Assembly: GCF_032878875.1 (NCBI RefSeq) | Contig: NZ_CP118157.1 | Location: forward strand, 3,572,744-3,636,743 | Length of the DNA: 64,000 nt | Source: Microbacterium sp. AB | Lineage (GTDB): Bacteria > Actinomycetota > Actinomycetes > Actinomycetales > Microbacteriaceae | Reading direction: 5' to 3' | In this document: positions 43,884 to 52,822 of the stretch, piece after piece | Layout: each line of letters starts with the position of its first letter | Position numbering within the stretch: the first letter of the stretch is position 1 | Program-made: the position numbers and the translations under genes | Notes under the pieces: generated by a model | What the model was told of the DNA's origin: nothing | The model's input: only the letters and a program-made list of their open reading frames with translations | Database searches by the model: none

Positions 43884-45332
43884 TCGAGGGTGAGTCCCAT
43901 AGCGTGGTGTCAATTCCTGCGGGGTTCTCGTCGTCGTGGACGATGAAGGGCCACCGTGGGATGACCATTGTTTCCGGCAAGAAGCAAAGCAGAGATCCCA
44001 CGATGACCCAGAACCAGTCTGCCTTGACGACCCTGATCGGCGAAGTCCTCGCCGATCCCGACCTCGCCCACTCCGATGTGTTCCGTCGGATGCTGCAGGC
44101 CGGCCTGCAAGATCTTGTCGACGCGGAAGCGACGGTGAAGATCGGCGCCGGCCGTTACGAGCGGACCGCGGAGCGGACGACCCGCCGCAACGGCACCCGG
44201 CCGAAGACGCTCGCGACCCCGGCCGGGGAAGTAGATCTGCAGATCCCGAAGCTGCGGGAGGGGTCGTTCTTCCCGTCGCTGTTGCACCCGCGCCGCCGGG
44301 TCGACAAGGCCCTCCACTCGGTGATCTGCCAGGCCTGGATCGACGGAGTCTCCACTCGCAAGGTCGACCAGCTGGTGCGGGCGCTGGGGAACGACACCGG
44401 CATCTCCCGGTCGACGGTGTCGCGGATCTGCTCCGAGATCGACGAGGCGGTGCACGAGTTCCTGCACCGCAGGATCGATCACACCTGGTTCCCGTACCTG
44501 TTCCTCGACGCCACCTACCTCGACGTCCGCCACCGCGGCCGGGTCGTCTCCCAAGCCCTCGTCGTCGCCACCGGAGTCTCCGGCGAAGGTCGCCGGGAGA
44601 TCCTCGGGATGGCGCTGGGCGACGCGGAGACCACCGACTTCTGGACCGAGTTTCTCCGCGGCCTCCGCGACCGCGGACTGAAGGTCGCCACCGACGCCGA
44701 CCCGCTGGGCGTGACCCTCGTCACCAGCGACGCGCACGCCGGCCTGAAGACCGCGGTCAAGGCGATCCTACCCGGGGCCGGATGGCAAAGATGCCGCGTC
44801 CACTTCGCCCGCAACGTCACCCAGAAGCTCGGCTCGGCGCGTTCGAAGCCAGTCAACGCGTTGATCTCGACGATCTTCGCGCAGACCACGACCGAGGCCG
44901 TGATCGCGCAATACAAGGCTGTCACCGACAGCCTCCGCGGCTCGTTCCCCGAGATCGCGACGATGCTCGAGGCGGCCGAGGCGGACCTGACCGGGTTCGC
45001 GCCGTTGCCCCGTGAGCACTGGCAGAAGGTCTGGTCGAACAATCCCATCGAGCGCCTCAACCGCGAGATCAAGCGCCGCGCCGACGTCGTCCAGATCTTC
45101 CCCGACCAGAGCAGCGTCACCCGCCTGATCGGCGCCGTTCTTCAAGAGCAGCACGAGGAATGGGGCTACGGCGAACGCCGCTACTTCTCCGACATCTCGA
45201 TGCGCAAACTCGTCTACACGCTCCACGAGCACCCCGAGCCCGCACGCCCCGAGCTCTACCTCACCGCCTGACCATCACCCACCATCAGGAAGCAACCGAA
45301 TGACACCACGCCAAGGGACTTGACCCTCGATC
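43884..45332 (+). mobile_element. IS256-family insertion sequence
   Basis: An intact transposase gene is flanked by imperfect inverted repeats: left TCGAGGGTGAGTCCC then GCGTGGTGTCA (43884-43913), right the complement of GCGTGGTGTCA and of TCGAGGGTCAAGTCCC (45300-45331). The exact outer ends and the target duplication are not certain; no clear 8-9 bp direct repeat is visible. The element lies between parS sites 2 and 3. Confidence 0.88.
44003..45271 (+). CDS. IS256-family transposase (intact)
   Basis: A 422-residue mutator-type transposase. The catalytic triad is visible as D169 in FLDATYLDVR, D243 in TSDAHAGL and E350 in NNPIERLNREIKRR, with the RCRVHFARN block between them typical of IS256. 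The length is normal and the frame is open throughout, so the element is probably active. ATG at 44003 (MTQNQS) is the usual family start; longer in-frame extensions run into the inverted repeat. GC and codon use are slightly lower-GC than neighbours. Confidence 0.94.
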   Translation: MTQNQSALTTLIGEVLADPDLAHSDVFRRMLQAGLQDLVDAEATVKIGAGRYERTAERTTRRNGTRPKTLATPAGEVDLQIPKLREGSFFPSLLHPRRRVDKALHSVICQAWIDGVSTRKVDQLVRALGNDTGISRSTVSRICSEIDEAVHEFLHRRIDHTWFPYLFLDATYLDVRHRGRVVSQALVVATGVSGEGRREILGMALGDAETTDFWTEFLRGLRDRGLKVATDADPLGVTLVTSDAHAGLKTAVKAILPGAGWQRCRVHFARNVTQKLGSARSKPVNALISTIFAQTTTEAVIAQYKAVTDSLRGSFPEIATMLEAAEADLTGFAPLPREHWQKVWSNNPIERLNREIKRRADVVQIFPDQSSVTRLIGAVLQEQHEEWGYGERRYFSDISMRKLVYTLHEHPEPARPELYLTA

Positions 45333-45953
45333 GATCCTCCGAACATGGTCCACGCATCAGCACAGCGTCACCCTCCCGTCAGCCACAGGGGAGCGCTGTC
45401 GGGGCACGAGAAGTCGGGCGCCGAGCCGCCTGACCACGCGATGGGCCGCCGTCGCCGCCGGCCGACGGCGACGAATCGGTTGGTCCGTGAGAGGACGAGG
45501 CGCGCTCTCGCGTCCATGATCGTTCCGTGCCCGGCTGCGCGGACGAGGGATCACCGCGTCGATCCCCGGATCACGGGACTTCATCGCGCACCGCCGACCC
45601 CTGACACGCCACGACACACACCCGCCGCGGCTTCGGCACGAGTCCTCGCTCTCCGCGAGCCGAGGAGCCTTCTCGGTGAAGTAGCTCACTTCGCCCCCTG
45701 CATCCTCCACCTCGAAGACAAACGTGCAAACGTGCCGGATGGAGTGGCCCGGACATCCACGACTGCGCCGCGTCCGCGCGGGGTGAGTACATCGGCCCCC
45801 GGCGTGAGAATGGTTACGCTCCTGCGCCCGATTATGCGGGCGTAGGGCGGTGGTCCGCCTCCCCACGAGACGCATACTGCTCTCTCATCCCGCCACCGAT
45901 CGACGATGCTGACTCACCCGCGGCGGATTGGATGCTGTCTCCTCGACGCACGA

Positions 45954-45989
45954 CGGAGCCGAGTGTTTCACGTGGAACACTCGGCTCCG
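45954..45989. promoter_or_regulatory. parS-like site 3 within a 36-bp palindrome
   Basis: The core TGTTTCACGTGGAACA (45964-45979) has one mismatch to parS. The flanks extend symmetry to 18-bp arms (45954-45971 and 45972-45989) with only the pair 45968/45975 imperfect. Confidence 0.75.
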
Positions 45990-46274
45990 CTCCTCTCCAG
46001 CGCACCGGGCGAGGGTTGCCTCCTCGGCCCGGCCCGGCGGAGCTCCTCATCTCATCACCAAGGCGGAGGGTGCCGTGCGGATCTCCATCGTCCTGGGAGG
46101 GATGACCCGACGGGGCTGTGGACGAGCAGCCCCGAGCACTCCGAGAGGCCTCGTCTTTCGGCGAGGTCGCGCTTCCACGTCGCAGTGACGATCGCCCGCG
46201 CCGCGGCTCGCATCCCTTACTCACGCGGGCCCGGGGGCGGCCCTCGCGATGGGGGAGAGGTGACCTCGGATCGC

Positions 46275-46288
46275 GTTTCCCGTGAAAC
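46275..46288. promoter_or_regulatory. parS-like site 4
   Basis: GTTTCCCGTGAAAC has one mismatch to the 14-bp parS core. Confidence 0.65.
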
Positions 46289-46641
46289 ATCTCCGCTTGC
46301 GCGCGCCCACCGACGGCTCTGCTGCCGCCTCGCCCGATTCCACGCCGCAACGGCGCAGCCGCGGGACCACGCGGCGCGACACCGCATACGGCAAGTCGTC
46401 ACGCGCCACGGGCAGCCCGGCCACGGTCATAGCTACACGCGTCGCCGTGTTCTGGATGTCTTCGCCGTCCGATCCCCTCGGCGGACCATCGCGCTCTCCC
46501 TCGGTGCGGACATGAGGCTCGCGAAGGCCAGCAGCGAGCCACCGTCCATCCACGCGAAGGCCCGCCTCGCACACAGGGGCTTACGCCTCACGGCTTGCGG
46601 CGCGTCCGACTCGGACAAGGACGTCATCGCCGGACGTCACC

Positions 46642-46655
46642 GTTTCACGTGAAAC
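46642..46655. promoter_or_regulatory. parS site 5 (perfect core)
   Basis: GTTTCACGTGAAAC is an exact 14-bp parS core; the outermost pair of the 16-bp form is C/A here. Confidence 0.93.
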
Positions 46656-47171
46656 ATCCCACACTGCCGCCCGCCGCCCGTCGCTCGTCGGCGCGTCGAA
46701 GACTCACAAGCACGATCATCGGCCAGCACCGGGATCTCGTCTTTCGCTCGGGATCACGACCCGGCTCCACCGGCGCACTCGGCTGCACCGCTGCACCGTC
46801 GGCTGTCGGCCTGCCGAATGTCGCCGCGAATGTCTTCGGCATGTCCCCACAGATCTTATGGGCCGAGACAGCGCTGCACGTGTGTTCTCCGCGACTCGCA
46901 CGACGCATGGACACGGAGACCACGCGCGTTGGCCGTGTCCGCACGAGCGTGACCTCTTCCCGCCGAACGACGCAGCGTCGGGGACGCCTTCCCCGCGCTG
47001 AGAGCGGAGGGACTCCCGCGGCCGCACCCACATCGCACATCCCACGGCACGGTCGGGGACGCATCACGGGACAAGGTCCCTCGAACGCGTCGATTCAAAG
47101 CTTCTTCCGCACATCAGATCCCGTCCGACCTCATGGCGCACCCCACGGCCAGCCGGACGACGACCTCGACA

Positions 47172-47187
47172 TGTTTCACGTGAAACA
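47172..47187. promoter_or_regulatory. parS site 6 (perfect)
   Basis: TGTTTCACGTGAAACA, exact 16-bp parS. Confidence 0.96.
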
Positions 47188-47290
47188 CATCGCCGAGGAC
47201 GAGCCCGAGGACACCGGATGAGGCGACAGGTCGGGGGAGCGGGGGCTCGAATCGTCCGCAGCGGCCAGCCGAACGCCCGCGCGCACGATC

Positions 47291-48035
47291 TCATCGGCGG
47301 GTGAAAGCAGTTCCATTCCCAGCCCGCCGGCACACCTCGACACCCACCACGGTCACGTCGCGAGTCCCGCACGCACGACCTCGTCCTCGGTCCTCGAGTT
47401 CCCGCGCCGAATGACGGTGGCCTTCTGGAAGAGCGCCCTCCGTCGGATCGAGCTCGGTCCCGGACATGCCAGTCGTCAGCAGCTCGATCGACGCATCACC
47501 GGGAAGGTCCGCAAACCTCCTCGACAACACGATCCTGCTCACCGCCGAAAGTCGCGACATCGCCGCGCACAGGATCCCGCCCGGCACGAGAACCCTCCGT
47601 GCCTCACGGGGCGCCTCGAGACGATCCGCGCCGTCCTGCAGGTGACAGAGCGGACCGAGCAGCAGCACGACGTCGAAGTCGGCATCCGGCAAGGCCAACG
47701 ACCTCGCGTCGCCCACCACGGCTTCCACTCCCGCGTGAGACCCTCGCGACAGCCACCTGCTCCGGCGCCGGATCCACGACGGTGACCAGATGACCATCCT
47801 CGGCGAGCCGCCGGGCGTGGATGCCCGTCGTGCCTCCGAGATTCAGCACGCGAACCCCGCCGGCCAGACGAGGCCGGATAGCGCTTGAATGCGCAGAACT
47901 CCGCCCTGCCGTTCGCCGTTCTCGTCGGCGATCACTCGGATCCGTCGAAGCACTGCCTCGTCGAAGCGTTCCGCGTCGTCCCGCTGGACACGTCGGTCGC
48001 GGTCGCGCCGATCCGTGGCAGGAGCGCGATATGTC
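47291..48035 (-). pseudogene. Frameshifted remnant of a SAM-dependent methyltransferase
   Basis: Minus-strand pieces in different frames join into a class I methyltransferase. One frame (near 47850-47720) reads RVLNLGGTTGIHARRLAEDG and LVTVVDPAPEQVAVAR, motif I and the acidic loop. Another (near 47730-47500) continues GVEAVVGDARSLALPDADFD, VVLLLGPLCHLQDGADRL and RRVLVPGGILCAAMSR. At least one frameshift near 47720-47730, and probably another near 47850, break the gene. The remaining 3' part is degenerate. It lies next to rsmG but is not part of it. Confidence 0.7.
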
Positions 48036-48050
48036 GGCGGACGGGAGGAG

Positions 48051-48692
48051 CTACCGAACGGTCGCGCGCACGACCCGCGTGGGCTCCTCCACGACGCCTT
48101 CGCCGACCACTTCGACGCGGACGTCCGAGAGCTTGTGCTTGCGGATCGCCTTCGACGCCGCATCGATCTCATTCGGCGCGTTGAGCCCCTTCAGCAGGAT
48201 CAGCTCGCCGCCGTCGCGCACCAGCGGCGCGGTCCAGGGGATGAGGGTCCTCAGCGCAGACACAGCGCGAGCCGTCACGGCGTCGAGCGCCTCCTCGTAT
48301 CGTCCGGCGTCTTCCGCCCGGGCACGCTCGACGACGACGTTCTGGAGACCCAGCGCCTCGACCTGCTCCGTCAGCCAGATCGTCCGACGCTCCATCGGCT
48401 CGATCAGGACCCAGGAGACATCCGGACGCGCGATCGCGAGCACGATGCCCGGCAGGCCGGCTCCCGATCCGACGTCCCCGACGCGGCCACCTGCGGGAAA
48501 CAACGGCGCGATGACGGCGGAGTTCAGGATATGGCGCGACCAAAGACGCGGGACCTCGATCGGTCCGATGAGGCCGCGTTCCTCGCCGTGCTCGGCGAGC
48601 GCCGCCACGAAGGCTCGCGCCTGTCCGAGACGGTCGCCGAACAGCGCGGCCGCGGCCGCCGGTTCGGCCTCCAGATCGTTCGCCGAAGTCAT
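48051..48692 (-). CDS. rsmG: 16S rRNA (guanine(527)-N(7))-methyltransferase RsmG
   Basis: A 213-residue enzyme (GidB) that methylates G527 of 16S rRNA. The SAM-binding GRVGDVGSGAGLPGIVLAI is around residues 69-87, WSRHILNS precedes it and ARAVSALRTLIPW and LILLKG follow, as in the family. ATG at 48692 is used. In most actinobacteria it abuts parA; here it is 4.6 kb away. Confidence 0.95.
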   Translation of the reverse strand: MTSANDLEAEPAAAAALFGDRLGQARAFVAALAEHGEERGLIGPIEVPRLWSRHILNSAVIAPLFPAGGRVGDVGSGAGLPGIVLAIARPDVSWVLIEPMERRTIWLTEQVEALGLQNVVVERARAEDAGRYEEALDAVTARAVSALRTLIPWTAPLVRDGGELILLKGLNAPNEIDAASKAIRKHKLSDVRVEVVGEGVVEEPTRVVRATVR

Positions 48693-48705
48693 CAACAGAT
48701 GTCGA

Positions 48706-49197
48706 TTATCCGCGACGGACGACCGTGTGGCGGTCGGCGCCCTCGCCGTACGACTCCGACACGAGACCGCGGTCGGCCGCGACGTCGTGCACGAGCTTGC
48801 GCTCGTACGACGACATCGGAGGCAGCGACGCCTGCGTCGCGCCTTCCTCGAGCTTCACGAGCGCGGCGTCCACCAGCTTCTCCAGCTGACGGCGGCGCTC
48901 GTCACGGGATCCTCCGACGTCGAGGATGAGCCGCGAGAAGGCGCCCGTCTCGCTCTGCACCGCGAGACGGGTCAGCTCCTGAAGCGCCTGCACGGTGTCG
49001 GGGTGGGAGAGCACCCGGAGAGAGTCGTCGTCAGACTCCACCGACACGTACGCGCGGCCCTGACGCACGTCCAGAGTCAGGTCGCCCTCGATGTCTGCGA
49101 TGTCGAGCAGGCCCTCGATGAAGTCCGCCGCGATGTCGCCCTCCTGCTCGAGGTCGGCGTCGGTCGGCGCGTCCTGCGCCGGCGTCGTGGTGTTCAT
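48706..49197 (-). CDS. jag: RNA-binding protein Jag/KhpB
   Basis: A 163-residue protein with an acidic N-terminus, a KH-II-like domain (about 25-95) and a C-terminal R3H domain (SSYERKLVHDVAADRGLVSES). It binds RNA, partners KhpA in other Gram-positives and influences cell-wall growth. It lies between yidC and rsmG as in most actinobacteria. ATG at 49197 sits 9 nt after GGAGA; an ATG three codons upstream is too close to it. Confidence 0.9.
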   Translation of the reverse strand: MNTTTPAQDAPTDADLEQEGDIAADFIEGLLDIADIEGDLTLDVRQGRAYVSVESDDDSLRVLSHPDTVQALQELTRLAVQSETGAFSRLILDVGGSRDERRRQLEKLVDAALVKLEEGATQASLPPMSSYERKLVHDVAADRGLVSESYGEGADRHTVVRRG

Positions 49198-49239
49198 GGC
49201 GTCCATTCTCCGGTGGTCGAGTCGATGCGCGGCACGGCG

Positions 49240-50277
49240 TCAGCCTGCCGCGGCGGGGTCGCCCGGGCCCTTCTGCTTCTTCGCGCGCTTCGCGCTCATG
49301 GGCTGCTGGCGCTTCGCCTGCTTCGCCCGCTGCTCCTCCGCCTTGCGCAGCAGCTCCTGCTGCTCCGCCTCGTACTCGGCGACCGTCACGACCTTGCCCT
49401 GGCTGTTGAGCGCCTTGCCCTTGCGCGCGAGACGCTCCTCCCGGGCCTTCGCGGCGTCGGAGCCGGGCGTCGGCATCTCGCGGATGACGAGGAACTGCTG
49501 GACCATCGTCCAGAGGTTGTTGAAGAACCAGTAGGAGACGACGCCGAGCGGGAAGAACACGCCGGAGAAGATCATCGCGAACGGGATGATGTAGATCATG
49601 ATGCGCTGCATCTGATATGCCTGACCGGTCTTCGCCTCCGGCGAGAGGTTCTTCGACACGATCTGCAGCTGCGTGAAGAACTGCGTGGCGATCATCAGGG
49701 CGACCATGATGACGAGGATGATCGTCGTGGCCACCCATCCCTCGGGCTGGGTCTGGATGGCGTCGACGAGCGTCTCGCTCAGCGGAGCAACGCCGAACAG
49801 CTTCGCGTCGTTGAACTGCTGCGTGAGGTCCGCGCTGAGCAGGCCGACGCCGCCGACGCCCTGTGCTGCGTGGTTCTTGATGTCGTAGAGCGTGTAGTAG
49901 AGCGAGAAGAAGACCGGCATCTGCACGAGCAGCGGGAGACAGCTGCTCACCGGCGTCGTGCCGTGCTTCTTGTACAGGGCCATCGTCTCGCGGCTCATCG
50001 CCTCGCGCGAGAGCTGGTCGCGCTTGCCCCGGTACTTGTCCTGGATCTTCTTCATCTCCGGCGCGACTTCCATCATCTTGCGCTGGCTCTTGATCTGCCT
50101 CACGAAGAGGGGGATGAGAGCGGAGCGGACGACGACGACGACGCCGGCGATCGACATCACCCAGGTGAGGCCGCCGTCGACCTGCATGCCGAGGAAGGTG
50201 AGAACGGCGTGCCAGCCGACGAGGATCATTTCGATGACCCAGCGGATGGGCCAGAGGATGATTCCGAGGAAGTCCAC
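49240..50277 (-). CDS. yidC: Membrane protein insertase YidC
   Basis: A 345-residue Oxa1/YidC insertase that places proteins in the cytoplasmic membrane with or without SecYEG. Hydrophobic helices begin at about residues 8, 40, 120, 195 and 245; the hydrophilic-groove arginine lies in VVVVRSALIPLFVRQ and the family block SCLPLLVQMPVFFSLYYTL is present. A basic C-terminal tail (KRQQPMSAKRAKKQKG) may contact the ribosome. GTG at 50277 with AAGGA upstream is chosen over a longer arginine-rich extension that would overlap yidD. Confidence 0.95.
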   Translation of the reverse strand: MDFLGIILWPIRWVIEMILVGWHAVLTFLGMQVDGGLTWVMSIAGVVVVVRSALIPLFVRQIKSQRKMMEVAPEMKKIQDKYRGKRDQLSREAMSRETMALYKKHGTTPVSSCLPLLVQMPVFFSLYYTLYDIKNHAAQGVGGVGLLSADLTQQFNDAKLFGVAPLSETLVDAIQTQPEGWVATTIILVIMVALMIATQFFTQLQIVSKNLSPEAKTGQAYQMQRIMIYIIPFAMIFSGVFFPLGVVSYWFFNNLWTMVQQFLVIREMPTPGSDAAKAREERLARKGKALNSQGKVVTVAEYEAEQQELLRKAEEQRAKQAKRQQPMSAKRAKKQKGPGDPAAAG

Positions 50278-50282
50278 GGAGG

Positions 50283-50633
50283 TCAGTCCTTTCGTAGCGG
50301 CACGACGAAGCCGTGACGGGTGAGGTCGTAGCGGAAGTGCGGGTGCGGCGTCACATCGTCCTCGCCGCCGGCGGCCCAGGGATGACACCGGGCGATACGC
50401 ATCGCCGCCAACCCCGATCCTTTCACGAGTCCGTGCTGCTGTACCGCCGTGACGGCGTACGCGGAGCAGGAGGGGTAGTAGCGGCAGACGTCGCCGTACG
50501 TGTGGGAGATGGTCGCGCGATAGCCGTGGAGCAGGGCGAGGCCGAGATTCCGCGGGACGAGCGGGAGGGCCCGGAGGAGGTCGGATCCGTGGAGACTCGC
50601 CGCGCCCGTCGCCGATGCCGGGAGGACGCTCAT
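50283..50633 (-). CDS. yidD: Membrane protein insertion efficiency factor YidD
   Basis: A 116-residue protein. The conserved core YGDVCRYYPSCSAYAVTAVQ, GLVKGSGLAAMRIARCHPW and the AGGEDDV end match YidD, which assists YidC-dependent insertion at the inner membrane face. The start is set by an ATGA overlap with rnpA; six bases separate its stop from the yidC start. Confidence 0.93.
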   Translation of the reverse strand: MSVLPASATGAASLHGSDLLRALPLVPRNLGLALLHGYRATISHTYGDVCRYYPSCSAYAVTAVQQHGLVKGSGLAAMRIARCHPWAAGGEDDVTPHPHFRYDLTRHGFVVPLRKD

Positions 50634-50968
50634 ACGGCGGCCCTGCGCGCGAGACAGCGCGTCACCTCGGAGCTCAGCTCGCGGTAGGTGGCGGTCGCGG
50701 CGGAGGGCAGCGCCCTGATCACGACGTCGGCACCGGGTCGCACGCTCGGCAGAGCCTCCGCGCACACCGCCTTGAGACGCCTGCGCACCGTGTTCCGCGT
50801 CACCGCGTTGCCGACCGCCTTGCTCACGATGAAGCCGAAACGCGCCGCCCGCTCCTCACCGGAGTGGACGACGTGCGTCACCGTCGACGGACCGGCGCAT
50901 CGAGCGCCCCGGCGTACGACGAAGCGATAGTCGATGCCGAGAGTGAGGCGATGCGGCCGCGCGAGCAC
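50630..50968 (-). CDS. rnpA: Ribonuclease P protein component
   Basis: A 112-residue basic protein that assists the RNase P RNA in cutting tRNA 5' leaders. The RNR-type motif NAVTRNTVRRRLKAV and the preceding RFGFIVSKAVG are characteristic. GTG start at 50968. It follows rpmH by 17 nt, the near-universal bacterial pairing, and overlaps yidD by ATGA. Confidence 0.94.
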   Translation of the reverse strand: MLARPHRLTLGIDYRFVVRRGARCAGPSTVTHVVHSGEERAARFGFIVSKAVGNAVTRNTVRRRLKAVCAEALPSVRPGADVVIRALPSAATATYRELSSEVTRCLARRAAV

Positions 50969-50985
50969 GAGCTCGTTCGCGCAGA

Positions 50986-51123
50986 CTACGCCGAGAGCTC
51001 GGTGCGTCCCTTGCCGCGACGCGCGGCGAGGATCGCGCGGCCGGCACGGGTGCGCATACGAGCGCGGAAGCCGTGCTTCTTGGCGCGGCGGCGGTTGTTG
51101 GGCTGGAAAGTGCGCTTGCTCAT
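50986..51123 (-). CDS. rpmH: 50S ribosomal protein L34
   Basis: A 45-residue strongly basic ribosomal protein, beginning [20 protein letters not shown] and ending GKGRTELSA. This matches L34 across its full length. The stop TAG is at 50986-50988. It heads the rpmH-rnpA-yidD-yidC-jag-rsmG row, divergent from dnaA. Confidence 0.97.
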   Translation of the reverse strand: MSKRTFQPNNRRRAKKHGFRARMRTRAGRAILAARRGKGRTELSA

Positions 51124-51358
51124 GGAATCACTCCGGAAGGATGGTCACCGGAATCGCGGTGACCGGAGACGAGAGTTGGGGAGCCCGCGAGGGCATAGGT
51201 CAACCGACTTAGAGTACGCCGAGCGGGACGGATCTCGCAAATGAAGCGCACAACCTGACAGTCTCTCCACAGCAGGAGGTACATCGCCGCACGGACACGC
51301 CATCGGGCGGTCATCCGGAGTTTGCCGATCGCCGGACATCCACTAGCGTGTCACGGAG

Positions 51359-51367
51359 TTATCCACA
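51359..51367 (+). promoter_or_regulatory. DnaA box upstream of dnaA
   Basis: A perfect TTATCCACA lies 13 nt before the dnaA ATG, in the 257-nt rpmH-dnaA gap. It suggests DnaA autoregulation or a second origin sub-region. Apart from the promoters nothing else is recognisable in the gap. Confidence 0.9.
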
Positions 51368-51380
51368 GGCTAGGGGGGCC

Positions 51381-52775
51381 ATGAGCGCACACGAGATCCC
51401 GGACGTCCCCGTCTGGCGCACCGTGCTGGCCGAGCTGGCCGGCGACGATCGGATCACGCCCCTCCTCGAGGGCTATCTCAGCCTCGCCGTGCCGCAGGGA
51501 GTGATGGGCGGCACCCTCTACATCGACGTCCCGAACGATCTCACGGCCGCGCAGATCACCAAGCGCATGCGGGAGCCCATCATGGAGGCCCTCGAGCGCA
51601 TCGGCGCCGACGCGAAGTCGTTCCGGGTCTCCGTGAACCCCGAGCTCACCGGGACCAGGGCGGACGCACCGCTGCCTCCCCCCTCCCCGGAGGCGCCGAC
51701 GCGACCCGTCTCGCGGGCATCCTCCACGCCTCAGCCCCCGTCGCGCGACGACACGCGCCTCAACCCCAAGTACACCTTCGACAACTTCGTCATCGGACAG
51801 TCCAACAGGTTCGCGCACGCCGCGGCCGTCGCGGTGGCCGAGGCGCCGGCGAAGGCCTACAACCCGCTGTTCATCTACGGCGACTCCGGGCTCGGCAAGA
51901 CGCACCTCCTCCACGCGATCGGCGACTACGCGCTCAACCTGTACCCCGGCGTACGCGTGCGCTACGTCTCGAGCGAGGAGTTCACGAACGACTTCATCAA
52001 CTCGATCGCGAACAACCGCGGCGCCGCCTTCAACGCGCGCTATCGCGAGGTCGACATCCTGCTCATCGACGACATCCAGTTCCTCCAGGGCAAGGCGGAG
52101 ACGCAGGAGTCCTTCTTCCACACGTTCAACACGCTGCACGACCACGACAAGCAGGTCGTCATCACGAGCGATGTCGCGCCCAAGCTTCTGACGGGCTTCG
52201 AGGACAGGATGCGCAGCCGGTTCGAGTGGGGGCTCATCACCGACGTGCAGGCGCCCGATCTCGAGACCCGCGTCGCGATCCTCCGCAAGAAGGGGCAGGC
52301 CGAGCGCCTCGACATCCCCGACGACGTGATCGAGTACATCGCCTCCAACGTCTCCACGAACATCCGGGAGCTGGAGGGCGCGCTCATCCGCGTCTCCGCG
52401 TTCGCGAGCCTCAACAGGTCGTCTGTCTCCCTCGAGCTCGCCCAGACCGTCCTCCGCGACATCGTGGACCAGGCGGAGGACACGGTCGTCTCCCCGAACG
52501 ACATCATCAGCGTGACCGCGGGCTACTTCAAGCTCACGGTCGACGACCTGCACGGCTCCAGCCGGGCCCAGTCGGTGGCCCAGGCACGTCAGATCGCCAT
52601 GTATCTGTGCCGCGAGCGCACGAGCCTCTCCCTGCCCAAGATCGGCCAGCTCTTCGGCGGACGCGACCATACGACGGTCATGTACGCCTACCGCAAGATC
52701 AACGAGCTGATGAAGGAGAAGCGCTCCGTGTACAACCAGGTGCAGGAGATCACGACGCAGCTCGGCAGGCGCTAG
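51381..52775 (+). CDS. dnaA: Chromosomal replication initiator protein DnaA
   Basis: A 464-residue initiator. Domain I (1-90) interacts with helicase; a short proline-rich linker (about 95-125) follows; AAA+ domain III has Walker A GDSGLGKT (167-174) and Walker B ILLIDDIQ (226-233); domain IV ends with the DnaA-box-reading GGRDHTTVMYAYRKI. Members in Streptomyces and mycobacteria have longer linkers. A GGGGGG tract acts as ribosome site before the ATG. Confidence 0.98.
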   Translation: MSAHEIPDVPVWRTVLAELAGDDRITPLLEGYLSLAVPQGVMGGTLYIDVPNDLTAAQITKRMREPIMEALERIGADAKSFRVSVNPELTGTRADAPLPPPSPEAPTRPVSRASSTPQPPSRDDTRLNPKYTFDNFVIGQSNRFAHAAAVAVAEAPAKAYNPLFIYGDSGLGKTHLLHAIGDYALNLYPGVRVRYVSSEEFTNDFINSIANNRGAAFNARYREVDILLIDDIQFLQGKAETQESFFHTFNTLHDHDKQVVITSDVAPKLLTGFEDRMRSRFEWGLITDVQAPDLETRVAILRKKGQAERLDIPDDVIEYIASNVSTNIRELEGALIRVSAFASLNRSSVSLELAQTVLRDIVDQAEDTVVSPNDIISVTAGYFKLTVDDLHGSSRAQSVAQARQIAMYLCRERTSLSLPKIGQLFGGRDHTTVMYAYRKINELMKEKRSVYNQVQEITTQLGRR

Positions 52776-52791
52776 ACGCCCGACCCGTCGA

Positions 52792-52822
52792 ACGGCCCCG
52801 GAACCGTGTGTTCCGGGGCCGT
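52792..52822 (+). terminator. Terminator after dnaA
   Basis: ACGGCCCCGGAAC and its complement form a perfect 13-bp stem with a 5-nt loop, 16 nt after the dnaA stop. Confidence 0.85.

Larger units (their letters stand above)
45333..47290. other. Long gene-poor region carrying parS sites 3-5 and part of the approach to site 6
   Basis: About 2 kb without a supportable gene. It holds parS or parS-like sites at 45964, 46275, 46642 and 47172. Reading frames over it are short, arginine/serine/histidine-rich and lack ribosome sites or motifs. It looks less G/C-biased than flanking coding DNA. It is best described as an expanded, possibly decayed, centromere region. Confidence 0.6.

Noticed and set aside
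43409..43900. A minus-strand frame of 163 residues containing MFHVKH
   Set aside because: The MFHVKH string is simply a translated parS site; the rest is arginine-rich shadow sequence.
43884..45332. Target-site duplication for the IS256 element
   Set aside because: The sequences next to the repeats are inverted, not direct, repeats, so no 8-9 bp duplication could be assigned.
45345..45845. A 166-residue frame just after the IS256 element
   Set aside because: No ribosome site, low-complexity Arg/Pro/Thr composition and no family resemblance; treated as non-coding.
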